Source: Mansonella perstans
Lineage: Eukaryota; Nematoda; Chromadorea; Rhabditida; Onchocercidae
Length of the DNA stretch: 64,000 nucleotides
Direction: 5' to 3'
NCBI GenBank assembly: GCA_037074765.1
Contig: JBAMDO010000019.1
Coordinates: forward strand, 248,001-312,000
Position numbers and translations under genes: made by a program. The notes under the pieces are model-generated. The model was not told the DNA's origin. It was given only the letters and a program-made list of their open reading frames with translations, and ran no database searches. This document shows, one piece after another, positions 25,701-39,800 of the stretch; position 1 is the stretch's first letter, and each line of letters begins with the position of its first letter.

Positions 25701-28700
25701 ACATAACAAAAAAGCTTTAAAATTCACGAAAATTTCCTGAAATAGAGAAAAAAATCAGAAAATGGAAAATTCACTTCCCATGTCAAAAATATATGAAAAT
25801 AATGAAAAGGGAGATTTACTTTTCCTTCCGAAGAATAGATAAATTTTAATTTCTGACTAATCATAAGGAAGAAAAACAAATAATTCTTTTACCAGTCACA
25901 AATGTACCAAATAAATAAGCAAAAAAGCAATGTTTTCATCGAAATCATCATTGACGAAAAGAAGCTAGCATAAATTGAATTATTTCCATAAAGATCTCAT
26001 ATTAAAAAACAAAAAAAGCATTTCTGTAAATAAATATTTACCGTCATCTACATTTTGCGTCATCATCCTTTGTATGAGTACCTCGAAATCGGTTCCATTC
26101 AATGTTGCATCATTGGCGGCCTTTTTCAAAAAATAGATCCATTTATCTTTTTCTTCAGCGGTTCGCAAAACAATGTAAACTGGGTCGACATTTGCAATCT
26201 AAATCCGTATTTCAGTATAAATGGGCACACAACAGATAAACTTGCATTAGATCCATAAACTCATAAATTATTTCAGTGCAATCAAAAAGAATCCGAAAAT
26301 GACAGCTACTGCAATAAATACCTCGATTGAGATAGTGTGATCGAACTCTTTCACATGATTTTCATTTTGTTCATCAGAACTTCCACTTGATTCATCAGCA
26401 GCCGTTTTTATTTTCTCACAAATGTGTGCACCTTGCAGACATATGTGGGAACATGGAACCTGAAAATGAACATCATCCAATAAATAATGTTCATTTTCTT
26501 TAACGAAAAATCCGCTAGATTGTAAGCTTACGTATGTTGATCAAAAGATGGACAAAAACTTAAAGCAAATAAAGAAACAGAAGACGAACCCTATCATCAG
26601 AATTTTTGAAAAACAGCAATTTATTGTCCACTATAGATGCGAAAAAACGTTTTGTACTACCACATTTTGCCTGAAATTCATTGTGCACTTATTTTCTTTA
26701 TTCATTAAAACAGAAAAAATTTCAGCTCACATCTGTTAAAGTTTTGGCCACTCTCTTAAACAAAGTGAAACTTTTAACCCATTCTAAGTAATTCATTACT
26801 TGATAGAGTCATAATTAAAAGTGTTTTACCATAAAATATTCAAAATACTGCATAACCTTTATAACGTAGCCACTAATGATAGATTTAAGACCAGTGGTAC
26901 GTTGGCTAACTTCAGAAATAGTTGCAGTGTGCAAACTACGCGTCAGAAAAGAAATCCATTCATTAGTAGCACGATCTGATTCAGCTGCATAACAATACTC
27001 ACTATTTACTGTCCTTATCTATAAAAATAAATAAAGAATGGTTTTTAAATTACCATCCATTCCTTCAAAAACAAAAAAATCTAAATTAACTCTTCTCAAA
27101 TTATTGTGACAGAAAATAGAAAGATGCTGAAGAAATTTTAGTAAGAACCTGTAAACCATAACCCATTTTATTAATAAGCTTTGTAACAGAACGGATATCG
27201 GACACTGCAATTCTAATTAGTGGTTCTTCGCCTTTCAAATGATTTTTCTGAAAAATGCTTCCATGATGAAAATTCAGATGTAAGATGTAAGAAAGCAATA
27301 AATGAAAGATAAATGTAAGTTTAGTAAACAGTTGGATTTTTATTAATTTGATTTTAAATTCAACAAAAGACCGCTGTTTCTACTGTAATAGAAATGAATT
27401 GGATTACTGGAGAGATGCAGTGAAACCAGAAACAAGAATAAAACTAATGATATTTACTGTGGCTAACTAACCTGCGTTCTATACAAAGTGAGAAAGCCAT
27501 CTCGGAACACAAAATAACGCCTTTTCAGCGATTTCAGCCTGCTATCAGTCATCTGTGTCAAATAACCACATTTTTCTAGCTAAAAGAAGAATTTTTAGAT
27601 TTTTCAAGACAGGAAGTTTTCAAAACAAAAATTTTGTGCAAAAAGTTGTTTGGAAATAGTAAAAAAGAAGTGAGTAATCTACAGGTTCAGTAGAATTGAT
27701 CAGAGTTGCTCTGATATCCTGAGTTGCATCTGGTGGTATTGCATAATCTCCTTCCTTTATATTCGCGAAATCAATGCGGCTTTTATTCTGATTTGATGAC
27801 CTTGAGCTCTCACCGGAACCACGTGAAGGAGAGGAACATAAGTCACTGGTCTGAAGATATCTGTTCTTATTTGAGCAGTTTGAAGACTAAAAAATTATTT
27901 CCATGGGATAAAAAGTACTTAGAAAGAGAGTCACTCACATTATCACATGTATTTTTATTCAAGGTACCACTGTATTGAGCTAACTGATCTTCATTTATCA
28001 CCGTACTAAGGCAGCGCTCTGCTATTTGATATAATTTGGTCTCCTGAAAAATATTTTTTTTTTTTTTTTTTTTTTTTTTGTTTGAAAAATATAATTGTGA
28101 AGATATTATCAAATCTGTGTCTCATATCCGAGCAGATACATTATAAACATAATGAACACTTACAGTTTTTTTCCAAATTATAAACACTTACCCACTGACT
28201 TGGTGGCTTATGCAATGGTAAAGCAGGAGGATGCTGCTGCATCATTGAATTGTAATTTTCTGGTCCTAACAGAAAAAGTTCGTTCAAATTTACATAGTCA
28301 GCAATATCCCTGAAAATTTTTTAATACAATGAAAAAAGCTTTTGCTGACAAATTGCTTGAATATTTTCTCGGCGTGCTAATTATTAAAATCAAAAGTGTC
28401 GATATATGAGCTCATTTTGCTAGATTAAACGAAAACTTCAACTGCTGGTATCATAAAATCTTTGTCGAAAGTTCAAATTTATCAGAAACCATTAGGAGGT
28501 GAAGCATAGAATTTTGAAGAATAATCTTAATAGACTTCAGCAAATATCCAATTTTTTATTTCTAAATTATAACTCACAAATTTTTTAAAAAAACATCAAA
28601 ATAAAAAAATTTTAGAACTTCACAATACTTCATTTGCGTTCACATTCCTATAAAAAATTCCAAGAACAGAGAACATCAAGTATAAAGTATTTCAAAAAAC

Positions 28701-31700
28701 AGACTGCTCTCAGTTCACTTTAACAAACAAGTTTTCATTATTTCAAGTTGGAAGAGCTTTCATTGATGTTAATTTATTATAAAAGAAAGAAAAAAAACTA
28801 TCACTTTCTTCAATCCATTTGAATCATGAGTCATTTATCTCAAAAACATTTCTTAAACGCAATTTTTAAAAACTAAAAGTTATTAATCTAAAGCTTTAAA
28901 AAGTTCAAGTTGAAGACAAAAATTTTAAATGAAAAACTGTTTTTATAACGAAAACTTGATTTCTCCTTTTTGCTCCTTTCACAGTAGCTCCTTTTTCATA
29001 TATTTCTTTCACATATCACTTTCTTCTTACCTTTTCTAATTAATTAACACTTTTTTGCAACAGATGCAATATTTTAGTTAATCATTTATCAGTTGATTTT
29101 CAGTGATAACTTTTGTTATTCCATAAGTAGTGGATATAATTTTGATCAAATATTAATTAACTTTATACTATATAAATAGTCACAGAATGACCGATAAAAA
29201 TGATTGGAAACATACTTTCCAGGCGATTCCGAATATTCAATTTCATCAAAAAATTCATCATCCTCTCTGTAATGATTTTCCTCGTCATACGAATTCAAAC
29301 TATCCCTTTCAATCTGAAAAAATTTTAAATGTTGAAAATTCTCATTTCTTTCCACTAATGTTGACCGCAATCGTAAAAAAGCAAATTAACACAATTTTTA
29401 AATGTCATTTTGCAGTTTGCTCATTTAAAATTTCTTGCACTGCCAAAACATTTAACAATATTTTAAAGTGAAATTTTGTAACAAACTTTGCCAAATACAT
29501 TCATAATTTTATTTATAAGTGTACATATTTTTGAATTAGTAGTATTTGTACGTGTTACCTGTAAAGACAAGCAAAAAAACTAAAGTTAGAATTTTAGGCT
29601 GCTCAATTACACGTTAAAGTGCTCCTAAAAAAAGTTGATACTTCACAGTGTTATTTATTTATTTTCAAATAAGAAAAGTTATTCATTCATAATATGACTA
29701 TTTTTGAAGATAAAAAAAGATATACAAATTGCAGATACTATTAGATCAAACCCATTGAGATACCATTTCGATGTTAATTGATTATGCGAAATTTTACTAA
29801 ATTTATCAATTTAGAAATAATTTTTAAAAATTTTCAAGATAACACATATTGATAAAGGAATGGTCATTCATCAAAAACTCAAAAATAAATTCATTAAATA
29901 CACTAATAAATCGACAAAGATTATTATCCTCATAAATTATAATAACACATAAATTTAACAACTGAAAGCTTTAACAAAAAATTACAAAAAAAGACTCTCT
30001 CTCTCTCTCTTTCTTCCTTCCTCTCTCTCCCTCTCTCTCTGATCATGATAAATGAATGAGGAGTCACGGAGAAGTATTTAGGATACACGTAGACAAACGT
30101 TAAATTGAAAATGTACAAATGATATCGAAGCATTGACACTTTATTTTGTTTGCTCATCTCTTAACAAATCATATACATCACACATCAGAATTGAACACAC
30201 AATGGGAACAACAACTTTGGCAGTATCAAGAAAAAATCCTAGAAACAAGTTATCATGCGATACACAGCTTACTTACTTAACAAAACAACTGTTACTTCTG
30301 AGAAGTTTACTTTCTTAGACCATCATGAAATTTTGTAAAATATTTCATTATTTTGTGTAAATTTAAAAATGCTATAGAAAGAAATTTTAACTTTGGTATA
30401 AATGAACTTTGAAATAAATGATTTAAATTAAACTTTAAAATAAATGATTTAAATGAAGCTTTGATTTAAAGATTTTTTTAAGTTCAGTAAAAAAAAAAAT
30501 GATTTAAATTATCTTTAAAATAAATGATTTAAATGAAAAGTTTAAATGAACAATATTTCATATCCAATCATATTCTCTGTTTACAAACATTATTACAAAG
30601 AAATGTTGCCATTTAAATTCTTCTTTTCATTTTGACAAATTAGATAATTGATAAATTTTCTCAAACAAAGAATTTCAAAACAAATCCAAAATTTTATTTA
30701 ATTAAAAATTTGAAAAAAAGATAGGATGTGATATAAAGTATATTTTTTATCCATTGTTAAACAAAATTGTTTCAACATTTCTATCAAATGCAATGCTAGA
30801 TAGCAGTGTAGAAATTTCTTCGCCTATCGATAAAATGTTAACAACAATGAGAAAGCACTTTTCATTTCCAAAAAGTTTGCAGGAAAACACTTGAAAACTT
30901 TTGTTTATAATCAATTTTAGATGCAAATTAACATTCTTTCAGCATATTTATAAATATTTCACTTCTACTGTTATCGTTAAGAGTTCAAAAAAAAAAAAAA
31001 AAAACATCACAAACTTGAATGATTTTTGAAAAGCATAGTTAACCACTTCCTTCAAATTTTGCAATAGCTTAAATATAAAGATAGATGGGTTTGAATCAAA
31101 CTGATTTCCTAATTTTTTGAAAATAAAAATCTTACAGTTACTGGATCAGGTGGTCTTGCAGATTTCGTTTTTCGCGGAGTTGGTACTGGTTTTAATTTCT
31201 CTTCATGCGGTGAAGAATCAGTATTTGATGATGTTTCATCGCTTTGCTTTTCTCCTCTTGCTTGCGATAAATTGCGCGTGCGAACTGAAAATAAAACATT
31301 AAAATGAAGCTGAAAAAAAAAAAAACAAACAAGGAAGCCAATGAGTTTGAAATTCTAAAAGTTAAAAATGTGTTTATAATAATAATGGAAACAGCAATTC
31401 CATTTTAAATCCAATCTTCTTTATCGTAAGACTTACAAGACTTAACTTTCCTTTTATACAAATCTAATGAATGATTTAAAAGTGTAGCTAAAGTAAAGTG
31501 CCGGATTTTTTGTCTTCAGACTTCAAATGAAAATAAAATAAACATATCTGAATTACATGATGTTGATCTAAATGGTAATGAGAATAATACGTTCAAGACA
31601 ATAGAAAACTTCAAGGCATTTTGAGAGATAATTTCTAATATTTAATTCGTTCAATTTAAATTAAAAAGGTCTTAAACAATGGAGCAGATCAAATTATGCC

Positions 31701-33438
31701 TTCTGAAGAATGAGAAAAAATAAAAAAAGGCATCACCATGATTAAAGAAGAAGCCAATAGAAATTTGATATAAAAATAACCTAAAAATAGATCATTTGTA
31801 TGAAAAAAATTTGAAAATATGGCTTTAAAATTGTCGTAAAAGATTATCGAGCTATATCAGAACTAGCCAAGCTTTTTAGTATGCCGCAGTGAATCGCCTT
31901 TACCGAGAGCAGAAGCTGATTGTGTCATCATGATTTGATCTATCTTTTTCTCCCATGTATCATCAGATGTCAAACCGCTATCATCCGATGTTCGATCCAT
32001 TGTCAAAGTTATTGCTCCCTGCAACTGTTATGATAACGAAATACTGGAAGCAAAATATTTCAGCCTTACGTTATCATTTGATATCGCCGTTAACGATAGT
32101 GAAAATAAACTTTTCTCGAAAAGTCAGCATGTATTCCTCATTATTTTTTTTTGAGATATTCACTAAATACATTATGGAAGCTATTGCCAGTATCATCCGA
32201 TACTGATTTTTTTAACTGATACTGATGATACTGATACAACACTGATTTTTGCGGATTTTTTTTGCGGAAAACAAAAATTGTTTATTCTAATCCATTTGTA
32301 AGCATAAAATAATTCGCTTAACAATTTCAAACTAATCCAATCATTCAAACCCAAATTATTCGTTATTACATGTATAGATTACACGTAACAATTATACCGT
32401 AACGGAATTTGAAAAGAGAGCAGAAGTTTGCCAATATTTTGCTTTATCAGCGCACGATTTTAGCACTTGCAATTGAGCGGAACATTTCAAATTTTGTAAT
32501 CGTAATCGTTCATTTTGTTCCTCCAACTGAAACAGTACTATTAGCTTAATTTGAATCAGTAAACACTTAAAAACGAAAAAATAAATCGAAATTTTAAAAG
32601 AAGAAATAAATTTTTTGCGATTCGATAAAAGATGATGATGCTACATCATAAGTTTAAGGGAAGAGCACAAGTAGAAGTTTTTGGAATTAATGGAGAAATG
32701 TAGTAGAGAAAGTTTAGCTTGAAAGTGTACAAAAGGAAACATCAGAGAAGCAATTTCTTGAAAAGATATTTTGGTAGGATAGGAATGGCAACAAAAGGAT
32801 ACCAACAGTAACGAACTTCTCAATAAACAGATGAGGAATTCGGTTCTGATAGAAACTGTTCATCAATACATTGTGGTTGTCGGTACATCAAAGAAATCAC
32901 AGTAAGTTTTAAAGTTTTCACTAGTATCTTGCAAAGACCTTTCTCAAATGTTATAATTATTAATACATTTTGTTCATTCAAGAAATTTGAATTTCACAAA
33001 AGTCATGTGATATTATTTAATTGAATGGTATACTGAATATTTTGAGATGAGCAAAAAAACGAATTAAAAACTATTAGCATTGAAATTTATGAAAGCTAAA
33101 AAGTGGTTGTAGGAACTTTTCAAAGAATGGAAAAAGTAAAATTAGGATTAAAAATGCATAGAATCTCGCTACATGAAGTCAAAAAAACGGCTAAATTTAG
33201 TACAATATTCACATTAGTGAATAGTGGTAGTAAAAGTAAGTTTTTAGAAGAAAAATCCCAAAATGGAAAAATGAGAACAGATGAAGTGAATGCTGTTGAT
33301 ATTGCCAATACATTTCTTGTAATTGTGATCACTTGTAACCACTTTGCTTGTCTTTTTTTGTCATCTCATTTGCATATTTAAATCAGATGAAAGTATAAAC
33401 TAAAAACTCTCATTTCTAATTTATTTCATAATATTGAA

Positions 33439-33471
<33 letters not shown>

Positions 33472-36077
33472 CATAAATTATCTAAATAGAAAGTACGAGA
33501 TGATATCAATGAATAGTGAAGGATTGGCATGATGTAATAAGTAATTAATGTAGACATGAGTCGTTAATTCGAATGATTTGATCGAATCGACTTTCTATTA
33601 GGTCAGAAACATTATGCTATATTATGTTATTTGCACTGAAAGGAACAAAAACATGAACTGAAGTGTTGCGTGAACAATAGGAAGAATGAATGATTTGCTG
33701 AAAGTTTTGCAAACAATAATAAATGAATAATGCAAAGTTGTAGCCAAGAATAGGATTTTAATTGCGCATAAGTTTTGCTAAAGTTCGAAATCATTCCTGC
33801 GGTCTTGATAATAGATGGAAATTATTGGATTTTACCTAACTGATTAAAATCTTAAATGCAATCCTTTCTATCAAGATAGTTTTGCTTTAGTTATTGCAAT
33901 AAAATTTTGATGATTCAATAGCTGTAAATTTGCATTATTTTAAGACTTTACGATTAGGTAGATTAAAAAAAGAAAAGTATAAATTTGATGTGAAAAATTA
34001 ATAAGATTAAAATTCAACAATAGCAGTTAACAATATTACAATAAAAGGCATGATGTTTTTCTTGACACACTACGTGAAACTACGTAAATCTATACTTGAG
34101 AATTTTTATTTAACTTTTAAAGCTAAACTAAAATCCATAAATTGGATTGTTGGTAGCAAAGAAAATGGAATGAAGATAGCTCTTTTGCTCAAATGTAATT
34201 ATGCACACTGTAATACGAACAAATTTGTGTCATTCACCAACCGGCGCAACTACTAATTACTTCAAATTTAATCATCCCCGAAGTATAATTAAACTTTAAA
34301 TAGGCTGAAAGATTACTTGTTTTTGGGCAAAAAAAAAAAAAAAAAAAATTGAAAACTTGAAAAGAAATTAAATTTACAAAAAAAATCAAAAATATTTCGA
34401 CAGGTTTTTTTGAGCTTGTTTTAACGATAGTAATATGGAAAATAAATACATCATCGTATTAATCTTATTCAAACCTATTGAAAAGTTCCTGCAATGAAAA
34501 GACATATTATTACTTTGAAACAATGCAATGATTACAAACAACAATTTTTGAGATCATCTATACATCATAAACTGTCTAATATCGATAATTTTGCGCAATG
34601 AAAAAAAATTAAAAATTGTGTCAGCTAAAATCATTTTGATAAAGTAGAGAGAAGAAAACAGTGGGACAATTGATAGTAATTAACAACCCATGTTAGAAAT
34701 ATTAATTTCAAAAACAATACAGGTTATGTCAGTTATTTGTTAGAATGCGCAAAAAAAAAAAAAAAAAATACATAATTGCATTGAATTGAATTTGCTTTTT
34801 TCATTCAAACAGAAAATATTCTTTCATTATTGAAATTATTTTGTATAAATAATGGGAACAGAATGGAATTTGCATAAAAGATTCCAGTTTCAATGCACTA
34901 AATCTATTCATCATAAACATTAAATCGATGGTTTGGCATTGTGATTTTTATCACGATTAAAAAAAAAGTTATTTAAATTAGCAAATTTACAATTGCTGCT
35001 AATCAATTACATTTGAATGAAATGAAATGAAGCAATGTCACCCAAAAATATATTTCGTACTCTTTTTAGCTTGCCTTTTCCATTCATTTTCATGACACTA
35101 TCTATACACTTTTTCACATCATAAATTATCTCAATAATTTACATTCAAATTTTAGTCTACAAATAATAAACATACAAACCACGTATGAAACAAAAGTGAT
35201 ACAGCCACTTCAATCTCACTAAAATGACAAATATCCATGAATAGCGTAACTTTTATTTCCATTTTTTGAATGGCGTAACTTTCTTTCCATTTTTCTAGAA
35301 ATGAAGTTTAAAAAAAATGAAATTCAAATGAAATTCATGTTATTTCATTTCCATTTTTCTTCTATCTTACACTCTTTGTATTCATTTGATAAAAAATATC
35401 ACATAAAAAAACTGTTCTGAAAAAGATTTCAGCAAAGAACTAAGAGACTAATGAGTGAAATAAGATTGATACTTTATAATTATAACACAATTAAGTTGCA
35501 ATTAAGCTTGTATTCGAAAAATGAACAAAAAAAATATTACGATAAAAAGAGAGACAAACAAATGTTATATTTCAATTGTGTGTAGGACAAGATCGTCATA
35601 GTTGACAATAAATTTGACAAAATTTTCAGTCATAACAAGTGATCAAGGACGAAATTTAGAGCGATTTACAATACAAAATGATTAAAGAGAACTTATGAAC
35701 ATAAAACAGTTCATACGATCAACTTCCTAACATCGTTCGGCAACAAATTTTAATTTATTCATATCTCAAAGCACTTTTAAACTTCAATAATATTTCATAG
35801 AAGTGAAAGAAATGAATGGGAAAAGCTGATCAATTACATTTGAATGAGAGCAATAAAAATTTAAAATTGAAATGAGATTATGTACAAATTCAATCCAATT
35901 TTTTTTCTTCTTTTTAGTTCATGTTATACATGAAATACCATATCTACTTGGTCTAAAAGCATAACAAGATTTGTCATTTTCTTGTTTCCTTTGAGAATTA
36001 ACTCTTCAAAATTGTGAAAATGTTTTAGCACAGAAATTCCCATGTGAAGTTGCAATAACAAATGTAATAAATTGTAA
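22721..36077 (-). CDS. max-1: MAX-1/PLEKHH-like coiled coil-PH-MyTH4-FERM protein, 5' end unresolved
   Basis: In C. elegans MAX-1 acts in motor axon guidance; vertebrate PLEKHH proteins are relatives. Reading 5' to 3', a coiled-coil exon lies at ~32.41-32.53 kb (LEEQNERLRLQNLKCSAQLQ). A phase-compatible exon 3.4 kb upstream (35948-36077, ends MTNLVMLLDQ) would extend the coil. Then come acidic/Ser-rich linkers (SGLTSDDTWEKKIDQI, 31.95 kb; PVPTPRKTKSARPPDP, 31.15 kb). The first PH domain runs from ~27.6 kb (GYLTQMTDSRLKSLKRRYF), a second PH to ~26.1 kb (AEEKDKWIYFLKKA), and MyTH4 follows at ~25.6-24.9 kb (LFTPRQYSLLWLLRRHIDR). FERM occupies 24.8-22.7 kb (LVSFGGYHNDFMLTIERVL near the end). The stop TAA is 22721-22723. 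No transmembrane segment is seen. Domain order supports the assignment well; only the start is unknown. Confidence 0.85.
29990..30040. repeat. CT/pyrimidine microsatellite in max-1 intron
   Basis: A run of (CT)n interrupted by TTCC lies inside a long intron of the max-1-like gene. Poly-T at 28049-28079 and poly-A runs at 30990, 33450, 34330 and 34750 are similar low-complexity tracts. Confidence 0.85.
33121..33381 (+). CDS. Weak plus-strand ORF within the large max-1 intron
   Basis: An open frame starting MVVGTFQRMEKVKLGLKMHR at 33103 (internal ATG at 33127) runs to TAA 33379-33381. It is Lys/Ser-rich and ends with a short hydrophobic stretch. A consensus-like donor AAAA|GTAAGT lies inside it near 33233, so it may be an exon rather than a whole gene. 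The opposite strand is also open. No family is recognised and chance cannot be excluded. Confidence 0.2.
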   Translation, partial: QRMEKVKLGLKMHRISLHEVKKTAKFSTIFTLVNSGSKSKFLEEKSQNGKMRTDEVNAVDIANTFLVIVITCNHFACLFLSSHLHI

Positions 36078-36325
36078 CTGAAACGAATAAGTTCTATTAT
36101 TCCTAGACAAGTAATTTTTAATGATTGCAGCACTTTTCGCCGTAGGTGCAAACTTTCATGCTATCATCGCTAATTGATATTTATTATTTGCAAAGCGCCA
36201 AGCCATATGTATACTTACAACAGTTAATTTTTCATCAATTTAGGCATCATTTTTTACGTCAATCATCTAGTATACAAAAAAACAAGATGACAGATACAAG
36301 AGAATGCTGGATGAAGCACATTGAT

Positions 36326-36509
36326 TCACACTGATTCTTCGGTCTTCGAAAATTCAGGAGAAGGATACATGTGCTCTACTGGCCATGAAAATCTCCTATT
36401 TGGCCTTTTCTTCGACAGAAAAAATGGAAAGAATTTCTTTCCCATGCTTACATAATTAATTGTCCTCGGCTTGCTAAAGATAGTCAATGGACGACAAGAA
36501 AATAGCCTT
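36326..36509 (-). CDS. Possible terminal exon or 39-codon ORF, basic peptide
   Basis: After a clean ATTTTCAG acceptor, one minus frame stays open for 61 codons to TGA 36326-36328. It contains ATG at 36445 opening MGKKFFPFFLSKKRPNRRFS, then WPVEHMYPSPEFSKTEES. The composition (basic, Pro-containing) looks more like protein than the surrounding AT-rich DNA. It does not join in phase to the exon at 36805-36899. It may be a separate small gene, an alternative first exon (GTGTGA follows the last Ser codon) or chance. Confidence 0.3.
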
Positions 36510-36804
36510 CTGAAAATGTAATAAGAAATTTTCCTTATTAATTCAATAGAATTTTAAGATAGGAAGTTTAGAAATTGCTTAGGAAATATGAAAAATTTTC
36601 AATGAGACAACAACACATATTATTCAGCAACTAAAACAGCTCATATTTTAACACTAACATTTGGCATGAAAATTCATAACAGTGTATTTTTATGGTCAAT
36701 TTATGATAAAAATCGAAAAAATAAAAAAGCGATTTCAAAAGAACGAAAACTAATAAACTGCTTTACAAACATTATTTATTTAGTTTAAACAAATTTTTAT
36801 TTAC

Positions 36805-39800
36805 GCAAATCGATGCGAGAAAGACTAGCTAGACATATATTTGATGTAACACGCCTAGTTCTATGATTTCCTAAATATTCACGGTTAAATTCATATCCGC
36901 TAAGAAAACACAACCAAGATATATTATTATTTCTAGTGGAAGAATTTAAATTGAATAAGCGTCAATCATAAGAACATGTAATAAGTTTATAACTAGCATT
37001 TAAATTCAGAATATATCTATCTGATCCAATTGTAATTCTTTCCATTTTTAAGCTTAATTTATTGTTTATGAAGAAGGATGGTATGGATTAGTGAAATTAT
37101 GAATCTTCAAGCAATAAAGGCATTATATTTAAAGCTTTCATTTTACTCAAAAAATTTGAAAGAAAAATTAGTTAAAAAAATTTAATATCTTTGAAATAGG
37201 AATTAAATAGAAAGTATGTACTGTATCTTAGAAAATCTTTAGTAAAATGCGAAGATTTCTCAGCATGAAATAATGATACGAGATATAAATAGCAATATAA
37301 ATGAAAGTAATTGAAAATTAAATCTGCCACAACATAATATCTGTAAAACTCTTTTCGCCTTCTTCTCTATCACTAATTGATCTGATTGTCTATAATTTCA
37401 TTCAGAAATTTTTAAGATCCACTAAAGAATACGGTGGATTTCAACCATATAAAACAACAGGGGGGAAAAAGAGGAAAGGCCTACTAGGGTGTTCGTATTT
37501 AGTTAGAATTAACAGATAATATAGAAAAAAGTGGAGACAAGTTTAGTTTCTATGAAATAGATTTCTAAAACTATCAAATGAGCAAAATAATTAATTTAAT
37601 TTAAAACTAACGCTTCATTTCTATTTTTGTTACGGCCAATATCGAAAGCTTTACACTAATTTTTCTATAACTAGCTACAGTGACTTGTTATCGGACATTA
37701 TTTAATACTTACAAAAAGAAAATTTAATTGTTGTTCTGCTAATTTCCACTAATTCGTCCCATCAATTCACCTAATTTTGGACTTCCTAACGAATTTTAGT
37801 CTTTCCCTTGCAAAAGAGCATCATCAACATTCTATGTCATCACATAGCTTAGACCGTAAAATTTAAAAATTTTTTTTTTTAGCAAATAGCTTAAACCGTA
37901 AAATTAAAAAACTGAGATGAAATTTGTAATTCTTAATGTGAAGCTTGCAAAAAAAAAAAAAAAAAAGATTCATGGGGAAAAAGGCCCAGCTGTTCGTATT
38001 TCCATCTTTAGTAAAATATTTTTACAGGAAATTCCCGAACAATAAAAGAGTAATATGAAACATTGTCTTATTTACTATAACTAATTTTTCTTCAAATCCA
38101 AAATAAGACATAGCCAAGAAATCGATTTAGGCCTTCTCATCTGACAAACAATGAAACACATTTCTTGAATAATCTTTTTTGCAAATGTAACAAATTATTT
38201 TAAACAAAAAACATGGTGGAAAATCTCGGATGGAACAATTGATTGTTTAAATTACAACCCTCTCCCAGTTAGTGACAAACAAAGGCCGTCTTGGCTTTGT
38301 TAGCTTCGCAGTGGAGCATGAAAAGGTAAAAAAAAAAATGTTGATGTATCTTTTTTCTTCTGAATACTCCGCCTAACGACATCAACACCAACGGCTACGA
38401 TCAATCTACATATATGTTCACCCTCAAAGGCACCGACAGAGGACAAGAAATGAAAAAAAAAAACGGTATACATTCGACGTATAACTTCAAAATTTCTCAC
38501 GTCACCTGCTCAATACTTTACAAATGAATGTCAATTCATGAATTTATCAAAATAGACAAAAGCTCACTAACAAAACCACCTGTCACGCATAACTACAAAA
38601 TTTGAAATTTTTGGTAGTCCAAAAAATTAGCTCATTACATCCCAAAAACTTTAAAAGTTCCCTATTCTATATGACTATCAATTCAGACATAACGACACAC
38701 CTTAAGGAAATCATTTTCTTTTCATTTATTAGAACCATGATGAAAAAATGTTTTTTGGAGGTCAAAGGACATAGAGATGAACAATGAATTTGGCGTTTTC
38801 ACCGGAAGACTTTTTTGCCGGAACATATCTTATTCTTTTTCTCACCGCCACATCGAAATAATACTACCTAGCATTGTATCCATAACTAAAAATGATTTTT
38901 TACTGTGTCATTTCGATAAATTCGTTGAATGCTATCTCAAGTTTGATTAAATTTTCAAAAAAAAATCCAGTTTTTTGGAATTAAATTTTTTTTGTATTCT
39001 TAAATTATTTTTTAATGTCAATAAAATTAAGAAAACAATATTTCAAGTGAGTTACAAGAGATCATCTATTACAATTACCGTGAAAGTGCCGGAATAATTA
39101 AACTGACGAGATTGCTAGTACCGTTGTCAAAACAAACCAAAGTGAAATTTGATAAGACAGAAATTGTGGGAAGAATGAGAAACAAAAAAGCTATTTGATC
39201 AGTGATGCTAAAAAAGCTTGTAAACTGACCTCTTGTAGTATACTCGTCTACCTCTGGATCTAGAATGACAAGTGAAAATATATTACATTTCATCAAAAAT
39301 ACTGCATCAAGCATTTTCAAAAAAATTTTCAAAAATTTTTTAATTTTGAATATTATAACCGCATTTGATTGTAAAGAAGAAAAAGTTTTCCAAAAAAAAA
39401 ATTGTAAGCATTTTTCCTTTGATATAATTGATATTATTTGACAATTTCAGTACAATTAATAAAATATTCTTAGTCCATTCCGAATAGTAGCATTGTAGCA
39501 GCATCAATAAATAGCCTCAGGGATTATTTGGAAAACTTTTAATTTTTTTAGGCAATGATTGTGAGAAAAAATAAAATATACTTATGTTAATTTGTTAGAA
39601 TAATGTAAAATTTCTATGATTTGCATGGATAGACTAATTGGAAAAAAAAAAAGTGGTGAAATTTAGTTAGAAAAATGAAAAGAAACATGAAATATGTAAT
39701 GAAAAATAGGTTGATAGACATAGATGTAAATCCTAACAAATCAATTTATTCATTTATTGCTTTCTTTCAATTTTTTTTTTTTTTTTTATTAGTGCATAAG

